Positions 7,154-15,952 of a DNA stretch of 64,000 bases are shown piece after piece. Source of the stretch: Metabacillus halosaccharovorans (GTDB lineage Bacteria > Bacillota > Bacilli > Bacillales > Bacillaceae); the NCBI RefSeq assembly GCF_002019635.1, contig NZ_KV917372.1:744001-808000 (forward strand), written 5' to 3'. The translations under genes and the position numbers were made by a program. Under the pieces are notes generated by a model that was given only the letters and a program-made list of their open reading frames with translations, had not been told where the DNA came from and searched no databases. Every line of letters starts with the position of its first letter. The stretch's first letter is position 1.

Positions 7154-9945
7154 TTTGTTCTCCCCCTTAACTGTCTTAGTGTCCGATTTTTAGTGCCTGT
7201 TTGTAACTTTGTCATATCTCCCTGAATACTTTCGGCTATAACTCTACCGTTTAATAAAGATTGAACAATTATCTTTTCTGGTAGTTTTGAAATGGCTTCA
7301 GCTATAATACTTGCTATGTTTGTTGAATCTGCATTATTAGAAGAACTAATATTATTTATTCCAGTTGTCAATTGATCCACTTTTGGAAGGTCTGGAATTG
7401 ATGCAGCCGCCATATTATCAGAAGCTTTTTGGATGTCTCTTACCATCGAGTTGATACCGATCTCAAAGCCTTCTCCAGTAAATACACCAATTTGTTTAAA
7501 TACTCTTGAAGGAGAATGAATTCCTAATAATCTTTTTGCTCCGCTAATGGCATCATTTACAACACCTCTCACACTATTGACAACACTCCATGCCATGCTT
7601 TTTACACCATTTATTAAGCCTTGGATAATGTTTTTACCTATGGATCTTAAATCTACCCCATAAAGGAATGATTTTACGTTATTCCAAATATCTCTAATAT
7701 TATTGTAAACACTATACATTCTCTCTCTAACTGTGCTGATCATTGAGGAAAATCTATTACTAACTGTTGAAACTATATTATTCAAAGCATTAGAAAAGAA
7801 AGATTTTATATTTCCCCAAATGTTACTAATCGTATTTTTAACATTATTAAAAATTGTTGAAATGTTGTTTTTTAAGGTGTTAAACCTACTAACTACATAA
7901 TTTACGATTGTGGAAATCATATTATTAAAAATGGCTTTTATCCCATTCCAAGTATCAGAGAAAAACTTCTTAATGGAATTCCATACATCGGAAGTTGTTT
8001 TTTTGATCTTATCCCAATTGTTTATAATTAAATAAACAAGCAGCCCTACTACTCCAGTAGCTATTGAAAGCATTTCATCCCAATGTTCCGAAAAGAATTT
8101 TTTGATAGAATCCCAAACTTTTTGAGATGTTTTTTTAATAGATTCCCAAATATCAGAAAGCCATTTTTTTATAGAATCCCATGTTTCCGATGTAGTTTTT
8201 TTAATGGATTCCCATGATTCAGCGATAAATTTACTCAATCCATCCCAAGTCTCTTTCGCTTTTGCTGAAATGGTGTCCCAATTTTTATATAGTAATACTC
8301 CAATAGCTATTATTGCAGCTATTGCAGCAACGGCTATTGCTATAGGTGCTGCAATAGCTCCTATGCTAACTCCTAACGTTCCTGCTAGGCCTATAATTGC
8401 AGTAATTATAGGTGATAAAGCCAGAAACACACCCATCAAAATCCCTAATACTGTAACTATTGCTGTGATTGTTGCTGCTAATTGAGGGTTTTCAGAAACC
8501 CATTCAGCAATTTTTGTGACCACATTAGCAATCATTTGGAATAATGGTTGTAATGATTCATTAAGCTTTTGAATCGCTTGTTGCATTTGAACAGCAGGAT
8601 CATTGTCCAAACCCTCTACAGATTGATTTAATTGATCCTGATTCTCTTTAGTTGTCTTTAGGTGGTTATCCATATTTAGAATAGTGTCGGTGATATTAGT
8701 CCCTTGGTCTTCCCACATTGTTCCGAATATAGAAACTCCTAAAGCGTTTCTTTTGGTCTCATCTTCCACTTTGAGCAATTCTTGGGCTACTGTTTCCATA
8801 GCCTTTCGCCCTGTTTCTCCACCTTTGGCGACCTCTTGACCCCATTTTTGAAGCTCTTGCTTTGAAATGTTAGTGCCTTCTAGTAGTTCTGCTGTAGCTT
8901 TTGGAACTTCTTGACCGAATTCTTCAAGTTTTATTCTTCCTTCTTTTAGACCGTCTAAAAGGTTATCAATATTCCAAGTTCCGGTTTCAACTCCAGCAGC
9001 CATAACTGCTTGAACTTCCTGTGCATTAAATCCTGCATCTGTAAGTTGTTTGCCATATTCTGCGATAATATCTAATTGTTCTGGAGGGAAGCCTATCTTT
9101 AAAAGTGAATTGGTTAAACCTAATGCTTCTTCATTTGTTATATTAAGCTCTTTTGATATTTCATTTGTTTCTTGAATAAGTTCGGTGAAATCAACACCTG
9201 CATAGGCAGTTGCGATAGTTCCAGCACCTTTAACGATTGCTGCATTAGCTTCATCGCTTGCATCCTTATTTAATGCCCATTGTCTCCTTACACCTTCTAA
9301 AGATGATTCTGCATCAATTCCGTATGATTCTACTGTTTTAATTGACGATCTAACAGATTCTATAGATTCTTTAGGAACTTCCATAGATATTTCTATCTTA
9401 GTATTTAGAGAAGAGGTATCAAGAGCTTTGTTGACTGCTCCTGCAATACCGCCCCCTGCTGCAATTGCACCAAGAGTAGCTGTCATTTCTGAGCTCATAT
9501 CTTTCAATGAATCCTTGGCTTCTTGTGCTTCTTTTTCTACTTTATCAAGATCTTTTCGAAGATTTTTTAGACTTGATCCATCATCTACTGAAGCAAGAGC
9601 TTTTTTGAACTTATTCAATTCCGCTTCTGTAGATACAATCTCTCTTTGAAATGCTCGATATTGTTCTTCTCCTATATCTCCGCTTTTGAATTGCGCGTCT
9701 ACTTGTGATTGAGCATTTTTTAGTTGTGATAGTTTTTGAGTCGTATTTTCTACTTGATCACCTAGTAGTTTTTGTTTTTGTGCTAGTAATTCGGTATTGT
9801 TCGGATCAAATTTCAATAGTTTATTTACATCTTTCAATTCTGATTGCAAATTAATAGAACGTTTATTTACACTTTGGAGTGCTTTATCGAGTCCCTTTGT
9901 TTCACCATCAAGTTCAATTGTTATTCCTTTTATTCTTTTAGCCAT
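7150..9945 (-). CDS. Tail tape measure protein
   Basis: 931 residues. The N-terminal ~130 residues are coiled coil (KQKLLGDQVENTTQKL). A hydrophobic central stretch (about 485-555) has three or more membrane-like segments. It is followed by tandem Trp-containing repeats such as ESWESIKKTTSETWDSIKKW (about 560-680), typical of tape measure proteins that fill the tube, set tail length and cross the host membrane during DNA entry. The end contains GIHSPSRVFKQIG, a motif common to Gram-positive phage tape measures. The gene follows the frameshifted tail chaperones, as expected. Confidence 0.93.
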   Translation of the reverse strand: MAKRIKGITIELDGETKGLDKALQSVNKRSINLQSELKDVNKLLKFDPNNTELLAQKQKLLGDQVENTTQKLSQLKNAQSQVDAQFKSGDIGEEQYRAFQREIVSTEAELNKFKKALASVDDGSSLKNLRKDLDKVEKEAQEAKDSLKDMSSEMTATLGAIAAGGGIAGAVNKALDTSSLNTKIEISMEVPKESIESVRSSIKTVESYGIDAESSLEGVRRQWALNKDASDEANAAIVKGAGTIATAYAGVDFTELIQETNEISKELNITNEEALGLTNSLLKIGFPPEQLDIIAEYGKQLTDAGFNAQEVQAVMAAGVETGTWNIDNLLDGLKEGRIKLEEFGQEVPKATAELLEGTNISKQELQKWGQEVAKGGETGRKAMETVAQELLKVEDETKRNALGVSIFGTMWEDQGTNITDTILNMDNHLKTTKENQDQLNQSVEGLDNDPAVQMQQAIQKLNESLQPLFQMIANVVTKIAEWVSENPQLAATITAIVTVLGILMGVFLALSPIITAIIGLAGTLGVSIGAIAAPIAIAVAAIAAIIAIGVLLYKNWDTISAKAKETWDGLSKFIAESWESIKKTTSETWDSIKKWLSDIWESIKKTSQKVWDSIKKFFSEHWDEMLSIATGVVGLLVYLIINNWDKIKKTTSDVWNSIKKFFSDTWNGIKAIFNNMISTIVNYVVSRFNTLKNNISTIFNNVKNTISNIWGNIKSFFSNALNNIVSTVSNRFSSMISTVRERMYSVYNNIRDIWNNVKSFLYGVDLRSIGKNIIQGLINGVKSMAWSVVNSVRGVVNDAISGAKRLLGIHSPSRVFKQIGVFTGEGFEIGINSMVRDIQKASDNMAAASIPDLPKVDQLTTGINNISSSNNADSTNIASIIAEAISKLPEKIIVQSLLNGRVIAESIQGDMTKLQTGTKNRTLRQLRGRTN

Positions 9946-9998
9946 GTTCTCACCTACCTTTCAAACAAAAACAAAAAGCCCCAACTATTGTTGAGACT

Positions 9999-10202
9999 TC
10001 AAAATTTATCGAAATCTTTTTGATTGGCTTTCCTTGTTCTCTTCTTCTTGGGATTCTTTTGATCAATGTATTCCTCTATATAATCCAGAATCATACCTAT
10101 TGTCATTAGTTCCATATCATCAAGGGTTAAACCAACTGACTTGACCATAAAATAAAAAGAGTCTGTAGTGATTGGATCACCGTTAGACTCTTTATTTTCT
10201 AT
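9999..10202 (-). CDS. -1 frameshift extension of the tail assembly chaperone (gpT-like part of gpGT)
   Basis: This frame has no start of its own. After the nine-A run at 10202-10210 that ends the short chaperone, the -1 frame stays open for 67 codons (begins IENKESNGDPITT, contains LDDMELMTIGMILDYIEE, ends with a basic stretch and DFDKF). Helical, charged and placed just before the tape measure, it matches the T part of the gpG/gpGT pair used by most long-tailed phages to load the tape measure. The full product would be about 180 residues (10540 to 9999). Confidence 0.85.
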   Translation of the reverse strand: MENKESNGDPITTDSFYFMVKSVGLTLDDMELMTIGMILDYIEEYIDQKNPKKKRTRKANQKDFDKF

Positions 10203-10540
10203 TTTTTTTTAGTTTGTAAGGAACTCAATATCAAATCATTTAATTTCGGCAAAATTTCCATGATAGGAAATTCGTCAAATTCGTCTAACCAGTCCAAAGG
10301 CTCTCCAATAGACTTATCAGCCGTTTTCGCTAATACCCAACAAAGATTATAGAAAACTTCCATATCTAATGATTTGATTTGCTCATATGTTAGTTTTTTT
10401 CCTTTAATCTTTGACAATTGTTCCATTTTCATAATGTCAGCGAAAAAATCCTCATTGAATTGTGTTTTATATCGTAAAGGAGTTGCCCCTGTAGATTTGA
10501 ATTTCACTTCTCGTCCATCTATTACTAATGTTTTTTCCAT
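10199..10540 (-). CDS. Tail assembly chaperone, short form (gpG-like)
   Basis: 113 residues. It starts MEKTLVIDGREVKFKSTGATPL, a short beta region common to Gram-positive phage tail chaperones, then is helical (KIKGKKLTYEQIKSLDMEVFYNL). It ends in LQTKKK followed by TAG. The three Lys codons are AAA AAA AAA, a strong slippery run. Position between the major tail protein and tape measure and the frameshift signal support the assignment. Most ribosomes should stop here; a minority shift -1 into the extension at 9999-10202. Confidence 0.85.
   Translation of the reverse strand: MEKTLVIDGREVKFKSTGATPLRYKTQFNEDFFADIMKMEQLSKIKGKKLTYEQIKSLDMEVFYNLCWVLAKTADKSIGEPLDWLDEFDEFPIMEILPKLNDLILSSLQTKKK
10202..10210 (-). 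promoter_or_regulatory. -1 ribosomal frameshift site (A9 run)
   Basis: Nine A residues in the mRNA, in frame AAA AAA AAA just before TAG, allow re-pairing of tRNA-Lys one base back. The next in-frame stop in the -1 frame is 204 bases downstream. Confidence 0.8.
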
Positions 10541-10554
10541 TTCTAATTACCACC

Positions 10555-10816
10555 TTATGCTGTTGTAGTACCTTCTACTGCGGTACTCTTAGCCGATTCA
10601 ATACCAGAATCACTAACTGCTGTAATTTGGTATGAGTAAGTTGTTGAAGCTGTTAAATCACTATCCGTAAATGTAGTTGTTGCAGATTCTCCAACTTTTT
10701 CACCATCACGATAAATATTGTATTTTGAAATCCCACCCTCAAAAGTAACAACATCCCAATTTAAAGGGATTGTCGATGCTGTTGCATTTCCTGCTGTTAC
10801 ATTGGTGGGCGCATTA
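10555..10816 (-). CDS. Ig/FN3-like C-terminal extension of the tail tube protein, reached by +1 frameshift
   Basis: The main frame of the tail tube protein ends CCC TAA (10819-10814). Moving forward one base gives NAPTNVTAG and an 86-residue fibronectin-III/Ig-like domain (ISKYNIYRDGEKVGES, TTYSYQITAVSDSG) up to 10555. A separate start upstream in this frame (10851) has no good ribosome site and would lie inside the tail gene. A CCC-UAA +1 shift is the published arrangement for SPP1 gp17.1/gp17.1*. Such Ig domains decorate the tail outside and may help adsorption. Confidence 0.8.
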
Positions 10817-10819
10817 GGG
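10814..10819 (-). promoter_or_regulatory. +1 ribosomal frameshift site CCC-TAA
   Basis: At the end of the tail tube gene the codons are ACA CCC TAA TGC. tRNA-Pro can slip from CCC to the overlapping CCT, entering the frame AAT GCG CCC that encodes the Ig-like domain. Confidence 0.75.
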
Positions 10820-11374
10820 TGTAGAGTAAACAGCTTTATACCAATTGTCATAAACGGTTGCAGTTGTTTCTGGAGTAGTTTTTGTTTTAACTGCTAAGTC
10901 TGTACTTCTTGCGCTTGCAATGAACGTTAATTCGTTTGGTTGTGGCTCGACTGTATCGGTAGTAGTGGAACCAGATAAATTAGGGCGGTTAGCTGCACAA
11001 TTGTACATTACATGTCTTGTTGCTTTTACATCACCATCAAATTCAAACAGAAAAGCGAATGGTTTCCCCTTTGCGTTCGCTTTCTCAGTTAAAACTTTGT
11101 CCGTTTCATGTTTCTCTTCCCCTAGAACATCTATAGCAAAGGATTCTGGAATATTAGCAATACTCAATGTCCCATTATAACCTTGGTTATTTGGTGCTTT
11201 ATAATAAAGCATATCATCAGCATAAAATTCGATCATATCCCCACGTGCTTCTAAACTTAATTCGACTGAACCAGGCAAAGGAATAGGTGTGTCATATGTG
11301 ATAATCCCACCACTTTCAGTATATGTTGCATAATGTGCGTTCTTAATACCATAATTCACTTTGTTTTCAGGCAT
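10814..11374 (-). CDS. Major tail protein (tail tube)
   Basis: 186 residues, beginning MPENKVNYGIKNAHYATYTE, with GSVELSLEARGDMIEFYADD and PESFAIDVLGE. This pattern is typical of the phi13/TP901-type major tail protein family of Gram-positive phages. It polymerises into the tube around the tape measure. It lies after the connector genes and before the chaperones. The mRNA ends CCC TAA, and a +1 shift would join it to the Ig-like extension to give a 272-residue minor form. Confidence 0.88.
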   Translation of the reverse strand: MPENKVNYGIKNAHYATYTESGGIITYDTPIPLPGSVELSLEARGDMIEFYADDMLYYKAPNNQGYNGTLSIANIPESFAIDVLGEEKHETDKVLTEKANAKGKPFAFLFEFDGDVKATRHVMYNCAANRPNLSGSTTTDTVEPQPNELTFIASARSTDLAVKTKTTPETTATVYDNWYKAVYSTP

Positions 11375-11375
11375 T

Positions 11376-11705
11376 CTATATCACTCCAATTTGGTATATT
11401 TTCTGAAATAAATCTTGATCTTTGATGTAAGTTTCATCACTCTCATAAGGAATATCATTAGCATCAAATATGTCCTCAATTTTCTTTTCAGCAGCGAGAT
11501 CTTTTTTAACTGTGTAAAGCTCAACATTCACGTTTTTCACTTGTTTGTAAGTCTTGTTATCCGCATGAAAATTATCTGAATCGAATTCAAGATAGGTAAT
11601 AAAAGGCGGATCTGGAGCAGGGTTGTTTTCAGTTACTTTAAAATGAGAATAAGCTACTGAGAAACCAGTCGCTTTTAATAATTGTGCTAATTCAGTTAAA
11701 GTCAT
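11376..11705 (-). CDS. Tail terminator/tail completion protein
   Basis: 109 residues starting MTLTELAQLLKATGFSVAYSHF, then PPFITYLEFDSDNFHADNKT and QVKNVNVELYTVKKD. This is typical of a small alpha/beta protein placed last before the tail tube gene in HK97-type Gram-positive phages (SPP1 gp17-like). These proteins cap the tail tube and join it to the head. The stop lies two bases before the tail gene start, and the start overlaps the upstream gene by 4 bases. Assignment rests on position plus overall pattern. Confidence 0.65.
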   Translation of the reverse strand: MTLTELAQLLKATGFSVAYSHFKVTENNPAPDPPFITYLEFDSDNFHADNKTYKQVKNVNVELYTVKKDLAAEKKIEDIFDANDIPYESDETYIKDQDLFQKIYQIGVI

Positions 11706-12067
11706 CCTTTGATCACCTTCTCAACCTTTTTCATAAATTCATCAATTGCTTTATCCTCTGCGGGTGCAATATGCGGTGTAGATTGAGTCCTACTTCCATC
11801 CCTATTTACATGACCATTTTCCAACAAGTGTGTTAGTTGATAATCCGTCCGATTATAGACGACTTGAGCTGTACCAATCTTTTTTCTAGCCCATCCTTTG
11901 GCATAATCTCCAGTTTGTTCTGGACTAGTTATTTTGAGGTTTTTAACCGTTCCTTTTGCCACTTCTACCTTAGATTTTTCTAAACCTTCTTCTATTTCCG
12001 AAGTATATTCACTTAAAGCTTGAGCGATTTCCCTAGAAAGAGAACCTATTCCTTTTGATTTAGCCAT
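11702..12067 (-). CDS. HK97 gp10-like minor tail/head-tail joining protein
   Basis: 121 residues from the ATG at 12067 (MAKSKGIGSLSREIAQAL), with GGAGCG upstream. An open frame continues further upstream but would run deep into the previous gene. TGDYAKGWARKKIG and TDYQLTHLLENGHVNRDGSR are hallmark stretches of the HK97 gp10 family (PF04883). These proteins help form the head-tail interface. The gene overlaps the preceding head-closure gene by 8 bases and the next by 4, so translation is coupled. Confidence 0.82.
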   Translation of the reverse strand: MAKSKGIGSLSREIAQALSEYTSEIEEGLEKSKVEVAKGTVKNLKITSPEQTGDYAKGWARKKIGTAQVVYNRTDYQLTHLLENGHVNRDGSRTQSTPHIAPAEDKAIDEFMKKVEKVIKG

Positions 12068-12356
12068 TCTTGATCGCTCCCGTAAGACGTATTTTTTCGC
12101 CTTTTGTTTGAGTACGGATAATGTCATATATATCATTGTTGTATTTGAATTTTGTTTCTCCGTTGTACTCAAAGTTATAAACCTCAAACTTTTTTTCTGG
12201 TTTAAGACCTAGTGCGCCTGCTTGATAATATTCAGTAGTGCTAATATCGAATTCATTAGCGAAAACTTCTCGCTCTTGTGATTGTTCGATTTGATTTCCT
12301 ATTTCATCTACTGTGATTGTTATAGACAATAAGAAAATAACATCTTTATGGCGCAT
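12060..12356 (-). CDS. Head closure / head-tail joining protein
   Basis: About 98 residues from an ATG at 12356 (MRHKDVIFLLSITITVDEIGNQ); a start at 12383 is possible but overlaps the previous gene more. Features include DEIGNQIEQSQEREVFANEFDIS and YNNDIYDIIRTQTKG, the beta-barrel pattern of SPP1 gp16/HK97 stopper proteins (PF05521). These bind the connector and close the head after packaging. Flanked by the gp6-like connector and gp10-like gene, the usual order. Confidence 0.75.
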   Translation of the reverse strand: MRHKDVIFLLSITITVDEIGNQIEQSQEREVFANEFDISTTEYYQAGALGLKPEKKFEVYNFEYNGETKFKYNNDIYDIIRTQTKGEKIRLTGAIKNG

Positions 12357-12666
12357 AAGGATCACTCGCCTTGTAATCTCCATATAATGAAAGGTGCTGT
12401 TTTAGCATTATATAAGATTGATTAAAGCGATCTGCTTCTGGATTGTCATATCCAAAATTCGCTTTAGCATATGTGATTATAGCTCTTTTTATAATTGCAT
12501 CTGGTTCCGCTGGAGGTGTCGGATTGACTTTTCCTTCGAGTATTCCAGCTTGGATTAAATCGATTTTAGAAGAGTCTATCAACCCTTGAACCTCCATATC
12601 GAAAACCGTATTAGATGCACTAATTCGCAATGCTGTTTTCACTTCATCAAGTAAAGTCATTTTCAT
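12346..12666 (-). CDS. Head-tail connector (gp6-like)
   Basis: 106 residues. It begins MKMTLLDEVKTALRIS, contains DMEVQGLIDSSKIDLIQAGI, and has IKRAIITYAKANFGYDNPEADRF near the C-terminal half. This helical pattern belongs to the HK97 gp6 / phage_connect family (PF05135), whose ring docks under the portal. Its start overlaps the stop of the upstream 98-aa gene by 4 bases. Confidence 0.85.
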   Translation of the reverse strand: MKMTLLDEVKTALRISASNTVFDMEVQGLIDSSKIDLIQAGILEGKVNPTPPAEPDAIIKRAIITYAKANFGYDNPEADRFNQSYIMLKQHLSLYGDYKASDPYAP

Positions 12667-12959
12667 TCACCCGACTTGTCTAGCTCTTTTTGAGCCTTGA
12701 AAGCTTCTTCTTTCCCTTTGACCTTCTCACCGTTAGAAAGCTCATAATAAGCTCCGCCACTATGTTTAGGGAACTCATTTTTATCTGGTTCTGGAGTTTC
12801 CTTTTTCGGATCTTCCGAAATTACTCCACCTTCTAAATGACCTTTTTCAATCAAAAAGGCGATCCTTTCCTCATCATCATGAGAATAAGAATCGCCTTCG
12901 TTGTAAGGTTTTAAATTGTCCGCTTTATCGAAGAAGGGAATTTTTACCTTATAAGACAT
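12663..12959 (-). CDS. Phage hypothetical protein between capsid and connector
   Basis: 98 residues, polar and acidic. MSYKVKIPFFDKADN is followed by a charged linker and GGAYYELSNGEKVKGKEEA near the C-terminus. The latter motif is often seen in small proteins next to HK97-type capsid genes in Firmicute phages. It may act as a head decoration or capsid-completion factor, but nothing in the sequence proves it. Good Shine-Dalgarno (GGAGGTAATTTAG) upstream. Confidence 0.6.
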   Translation of the reverse strand: MSYKVKIPFFDKADNLKPYNEGDSYSHDDEERIAFLIEKGHLEGGVISEDPKKETPEPDKNEFPKHSGGAYYELSNGEKVKGKEEAFKAQKELDKSGE

Positions 12960-12972
12960 CTAAATTACCTCC

Positions 12973-14169
12973 TTATGCTGCGGCTGCTTTTTGAATAACT
13001 ACAAGAGAATTTTTATCTACAACTTTGCCATCTACTAACATAACAGATTTCATGATTTCATCCTCTGTATCGTTATCAGTATATTTTTTGATACCCATTT
13101 GATAGTTTGTATTTAAAATGTAATCTTTGTAGTTGAATAAGAATGCAACATTATCACCAGTTGCAGCAGTTTTGAAGCTTCCAATATAGTTACAAAGAAT
13201 AACTTGTCGTCCTAATAAAGTTCTTTCAGGTCGTCCACCAATTCCATAGTTTACTCTTGCAATTGGCTGCCCATCATTATCAACCATACCGATAAAGCCC
13301 ATGAACGTCTTCTTTGTCATTGTCCATACTGCTCCATCTTCGTATTCAAGTGGAAGTGCTGCTTCTGCTTCAACGATAGTTTCATATTTAAGAGTAGCCG
13401 CTGTGATTAATTGATCAGTTGCAGGAGTTTCAGCTAGAATTCCTTTTGGTTTTCCAGTACCATCACCACTAATAATTGCTTGTTCAATCGCTTTTGTCAT
13501 TGCTTCTGCAATGTTATTTACAATAGTCGTTTCAAAGATTGCAAGACTAACAGTATCTACTTCAAGAGTAACAGCAACCGCACAACGTAACTTGTGGTAT
13601 GCAAATGTAATAGATCCTGTAGACTTTTTCTGTTTGTCGCTTCCTGCTCCTTCAGCTACCCATGTTGCAACTGGTTTTACAGAAGAAGTTGGGACAGTTA
13701 CCCCACCTTTAATAGATGTGCGAGTGACTAAAGGTAAAATCATTCCAGTAGCTTCTAATTTTTCAACGATTCTATTAAGAATAGTGTTCGGAATAACTGA
13801 CCCTACATCAGTTGTAGCTGTAATTGCATCTGCTCTTAACTCTTTTGGAATTGTTTCACCAGTTAAAACGAAGTTCATGAAAGCTTTACGGTATTCCATT
13901 GTATCTGTTGGATCTATTTCATCATTACGTTCTTCTTTATTTCCACCAGTATTAAAAGTTTCAATTTTCCTTACTTCACCTTGACCAGATTCGATTTGCT
14001 TTGTTTCATCTAATAAACGCTGGCGAGTTTCTAAATCTGCTAATTCATCATTTAATTCTCGAACTTCTTTTTCTAAATCTTTTAGATTAACATCTTTGCT
14101 TCGCTTTTCATCTTTTAAAATTTCGTTGATTTCTGCTTTTCTTTCTAAGATCTCTTTAATACGGTTCAT
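12973..14169 (-). CDS. Major capsid protein, HK97 fold
   Basis: 398 residues. The first ~75 are a highly charged coiled coil (KEVRELNDELADLETRQ), the expected built-in scaffolding delta domain removed by the prohead protease. The rest matches the HK97-fold capsid family (PF05065): AITATTDVGSVIPNTI, GGVTVPTSSVKPVATWVAEG, AIEQAIISGDGTGKPKGI. It ends VIQKAAAA. The upstream protease gene supports maturation by cleavage near the end of the coiled coil. A strong Shine-Dalgarno (AGGAGTG) is present. Confidence 0.95.
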   Translation of the reverse strand: MNRIKEILERKAEINEILKDEKRSKDVNLKDLEKEVRELNDELADLETRQRLLDETKQIESGQGEVRKIETFNTGGNKEERNDEIDPTDTMEYRKAFMNFVLTGETIPKELRADAITATTDVGSVIPNTILNRIVEKLEATGMILPLVTRTSIKGGVTVPTSSVKPVATWVAEGAGSDKQKKSTGSITFAYHKLRCAVAVTLEVDTVSLAIFETTIVNNIAEAMTKAIEQAIISGDGTGKPKGILAETPATDQLITAATLKYETIVEAEAALPLEYEDGAVWTMTKKTFMGFIGMVDNDGQPIARVNYGIGGRPERTLLGRQVILCNYIGSFKTAATGDNVAFLFNYKDYILNTNYQMGIKKYTDNDTEDEIMKSVMLVDGKVVDKNSLVVIQKAAAA

Positions 14170-14180
14170 TTAAACCACTC

Positions 14181-14762
14181 CTATAAATTATTTAAAATGT
14201 ATATTCTTGAACGCAATTCTGCTTTTTCATCTTCAATGTAATGTTTCAAAGGATCATAGCCCCTTGCACTAACTTCGCTATCTGGATAGGCAGGATAGGC
14301 AACGGCTGAAACTTCGAATAACTTTGCTTTCGTGACTGTTCGCAACATCAAATCATCATCAGGTTCTTCTATCTCTTCGTTGATCATTTGAAAGCCAAAA
14401 CTTACTCCATCAACGTCACCCCGTTTAATAGATTTGAAAGAATCATCACCTAAATTAGTGTTAGGTAAATCCAATTCAAATCGAAGTCCTATAGGATCTT
14501 CAGATAGCCTTAAGGTGTTGTTTTTGGTTCGCCCTAATACTTTAGAAACATCATGTGACCATAAAAACCGCTGATCATCTTTTTGTAACGAATCAGCGAA
14601 AGCACCTTGTTTAAATTGTTCTCTGAACTTACGATAAAAGCCCATGACATGCGATTTTTGCCCCCACTTAACGGCATAACCAAATAGACTTTTATTGCCA
14701 TCATCGTCTTCACGAAATTCAATTTTCTGTGTCAGTATTTCCCTTGTCTCCGTTTTCTCCAT
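14181..14762 (-). CDS. HK97-family prohead maturation protease
   Basis: 193 residues from ATG 14762, chosen because AAAGGGGG lies 8 bases upstream; the earlier in-frame starts (14768, 14786) have poor spacing. Typical PF04586 features are LFGYAVKWG, EQFKQGAF, LWSHDVSKVLGRTKNNTLRL with the catalytic His, DGVSFGF with the catalytic Ser, and LFEVSAVAYPAYPDSEV. It cleaves the delta domain from the capsid protein during head maturation. It overlaps the portal gene by 44 bases. Confidence 0.93.
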   Translation of the reverse strand: MEKTETREILTQKIEFREDDDGNKSLFGYAVKWGQKSHVMGFYRKFREQFKQGAFADSLQKDDQRFLWSHDVSKVLGRTKNNTLRLSEDPIGLRFELDLPNTNLGDDSFKSIKRGDVDGVSFGFQMINEEIEEPDDDLMLRTVTKAKLFEVSAVAYPAYPDSEVSARGYDPLKHYIEDEKAELRSRIYILNNL

Positions 14763-15948
14763 TTCCATCACCCCCTTTACTTGCATTTATTTCAGCAGTA
14801 TCTAAACGTCTTAAAGGTTTATCTCCACCCTCTAAAGGTGCTAAATTAAGGATTTTCCGCCATTCGTTTGGAGTCATCGCTTGTCTATCTACCATTTTTT
14901 CTAAACCTAATTTAGTAGCCATTGAAGCATATTGGAGACTAATAGACTCAAAAACAATTTTGTTTCCAAATCCTCTTTCTCTCCTAGAAAATAACTTCCT
15001 AGTATATTCGTTTGCTAATTGCATCGCTACTGGTTCAATAACTGACTCATAATAAGCGTTCCATTGATCTTCTGTGTAATCAGATTGGACGATAGACTTA
15101 TTGGTGTTGAAAAAGTTATAAATCCTCTCAACGGTTCCATTCATTTGTTTATCGTCTGGAACAAAGCTTTTAGGTTCTACTTGCTTTGCATCTGCTTTAG
15201 CATCTGTGGCGGCAGCCCCCACGACTTTACTATCAGAAGACAAGAAGTTATTAACAAAACGTTGTGTTTCTGCTTCAATGTCTTCTGGTCTTAATGTTTG
15301 ATTAAACTTAAGTAACCATCTAATAATATTTGAGTTTTTAATTGCTTTAATTAGCCCTTGATCAATCGTTTTTACAATGTCCATTAGATCCGTTAATGCA
15401 TCTTGAGGGCTATCACCAAACATATTATGACTGTTAAAGTCTTGCCTTAAATGAATAACATCAGCATAGGGAACAACCATTTTTGAACCATCTTCAAAAT
15501 AAAAACGGAGATACATATCACCTAAAGCCCCTTCTAGCATTTCAACTTCAATGGCAGGGATAGGATATATCTCCGTTGGTAGCAATGTGTTCGTATCTCT
15601 TTTGATCAAGGCGAACGCATTATTATTTAGTTCTAACTGAACGGCTAACTTTTCTTGCAACATCTGTCCACTCATTAAAGGATTAGGATCTATCAAGAGC
15701 ATTTTAATGTTGATATCTGGACTATCTAAAAAACCATTAGCATTATCTCGAATGTGCTTTCCTATAAGCTTTCCAATCGCCTTCGCTTTCGGACGTATAC
15801 AAGCCCTTACGATATCACTTTTATAAATGCTGCCTTGCCAAGCATAAAACCCATCACCAAGATCATTAATGAGCTTATAACCTGTTATCGTTTGATTTGT
15901 TGATGCCTTTTTACCGAACATCCATTGTATTAAACCAATTTTAATCAC
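14719..15948 (-). CDS. Phage portal protein
   Basis: 409 residues. The family pattern (PF04860) is clear: SIYKSDIVRACIRPKAKAIGKL, LLIDPNPLMSGQMLQEKL, ELNNNAFALIKRD, VIHLRQDFN, and near the end ALTDLMDIVKTIDQG. The portal forms the dodecameric ring through which DNA enters and leaves the head. The polar Gly/Asn-rich tail (GGDGNGENGDKGNTD) is disordered. It follows terminase by 4 bases and overlaps the protease. Confidence 0.93.
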   Translation of the reverse strand: MIKIGLIQWMFGKKASTNQTITGYKLINDLGDGFYAWQGSIYKSDIVRACIRPKAKAIGKLIGKHIRDNANGFLDSPDINIKMLLIDPNPLMSGQMLQEKLAVQLELNNNAFALIKRDTNTLLPTEIYPIPAIEVEMLEGALGDMYLRFYFEDGSKMVVPYADVIHLRQDFNSHNMFGDSPQDALTDLMDIVKTIDQGLIKAIKNSNIIRWLLKFNQTLRPEDIEAETQRFVNNFLSSDSKVVGAAATDAKADAKQVEPKSFVPDDKQMNGTVERIYNFFNTNKSIVQSDYTEDQWNAYYESVIEPVAMQLANEYTRKLFSRRERGFGNKIVFESISLQYASMATKLGLEKMVDRQAMTPNEWRKILNLAPLEGGDKPLRRLDTAEINASKGGDGNGENGDKGNTDTEN

Positions 15949-15952
15949 CCCC

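Noticed and set aside
10814-10851. Independent start (10851) for the Ig-like 98-aa protein
   Set aside because: No Shine-Dalgarno at the proper distance, and the CCC-TAA shift site explains the frame better.
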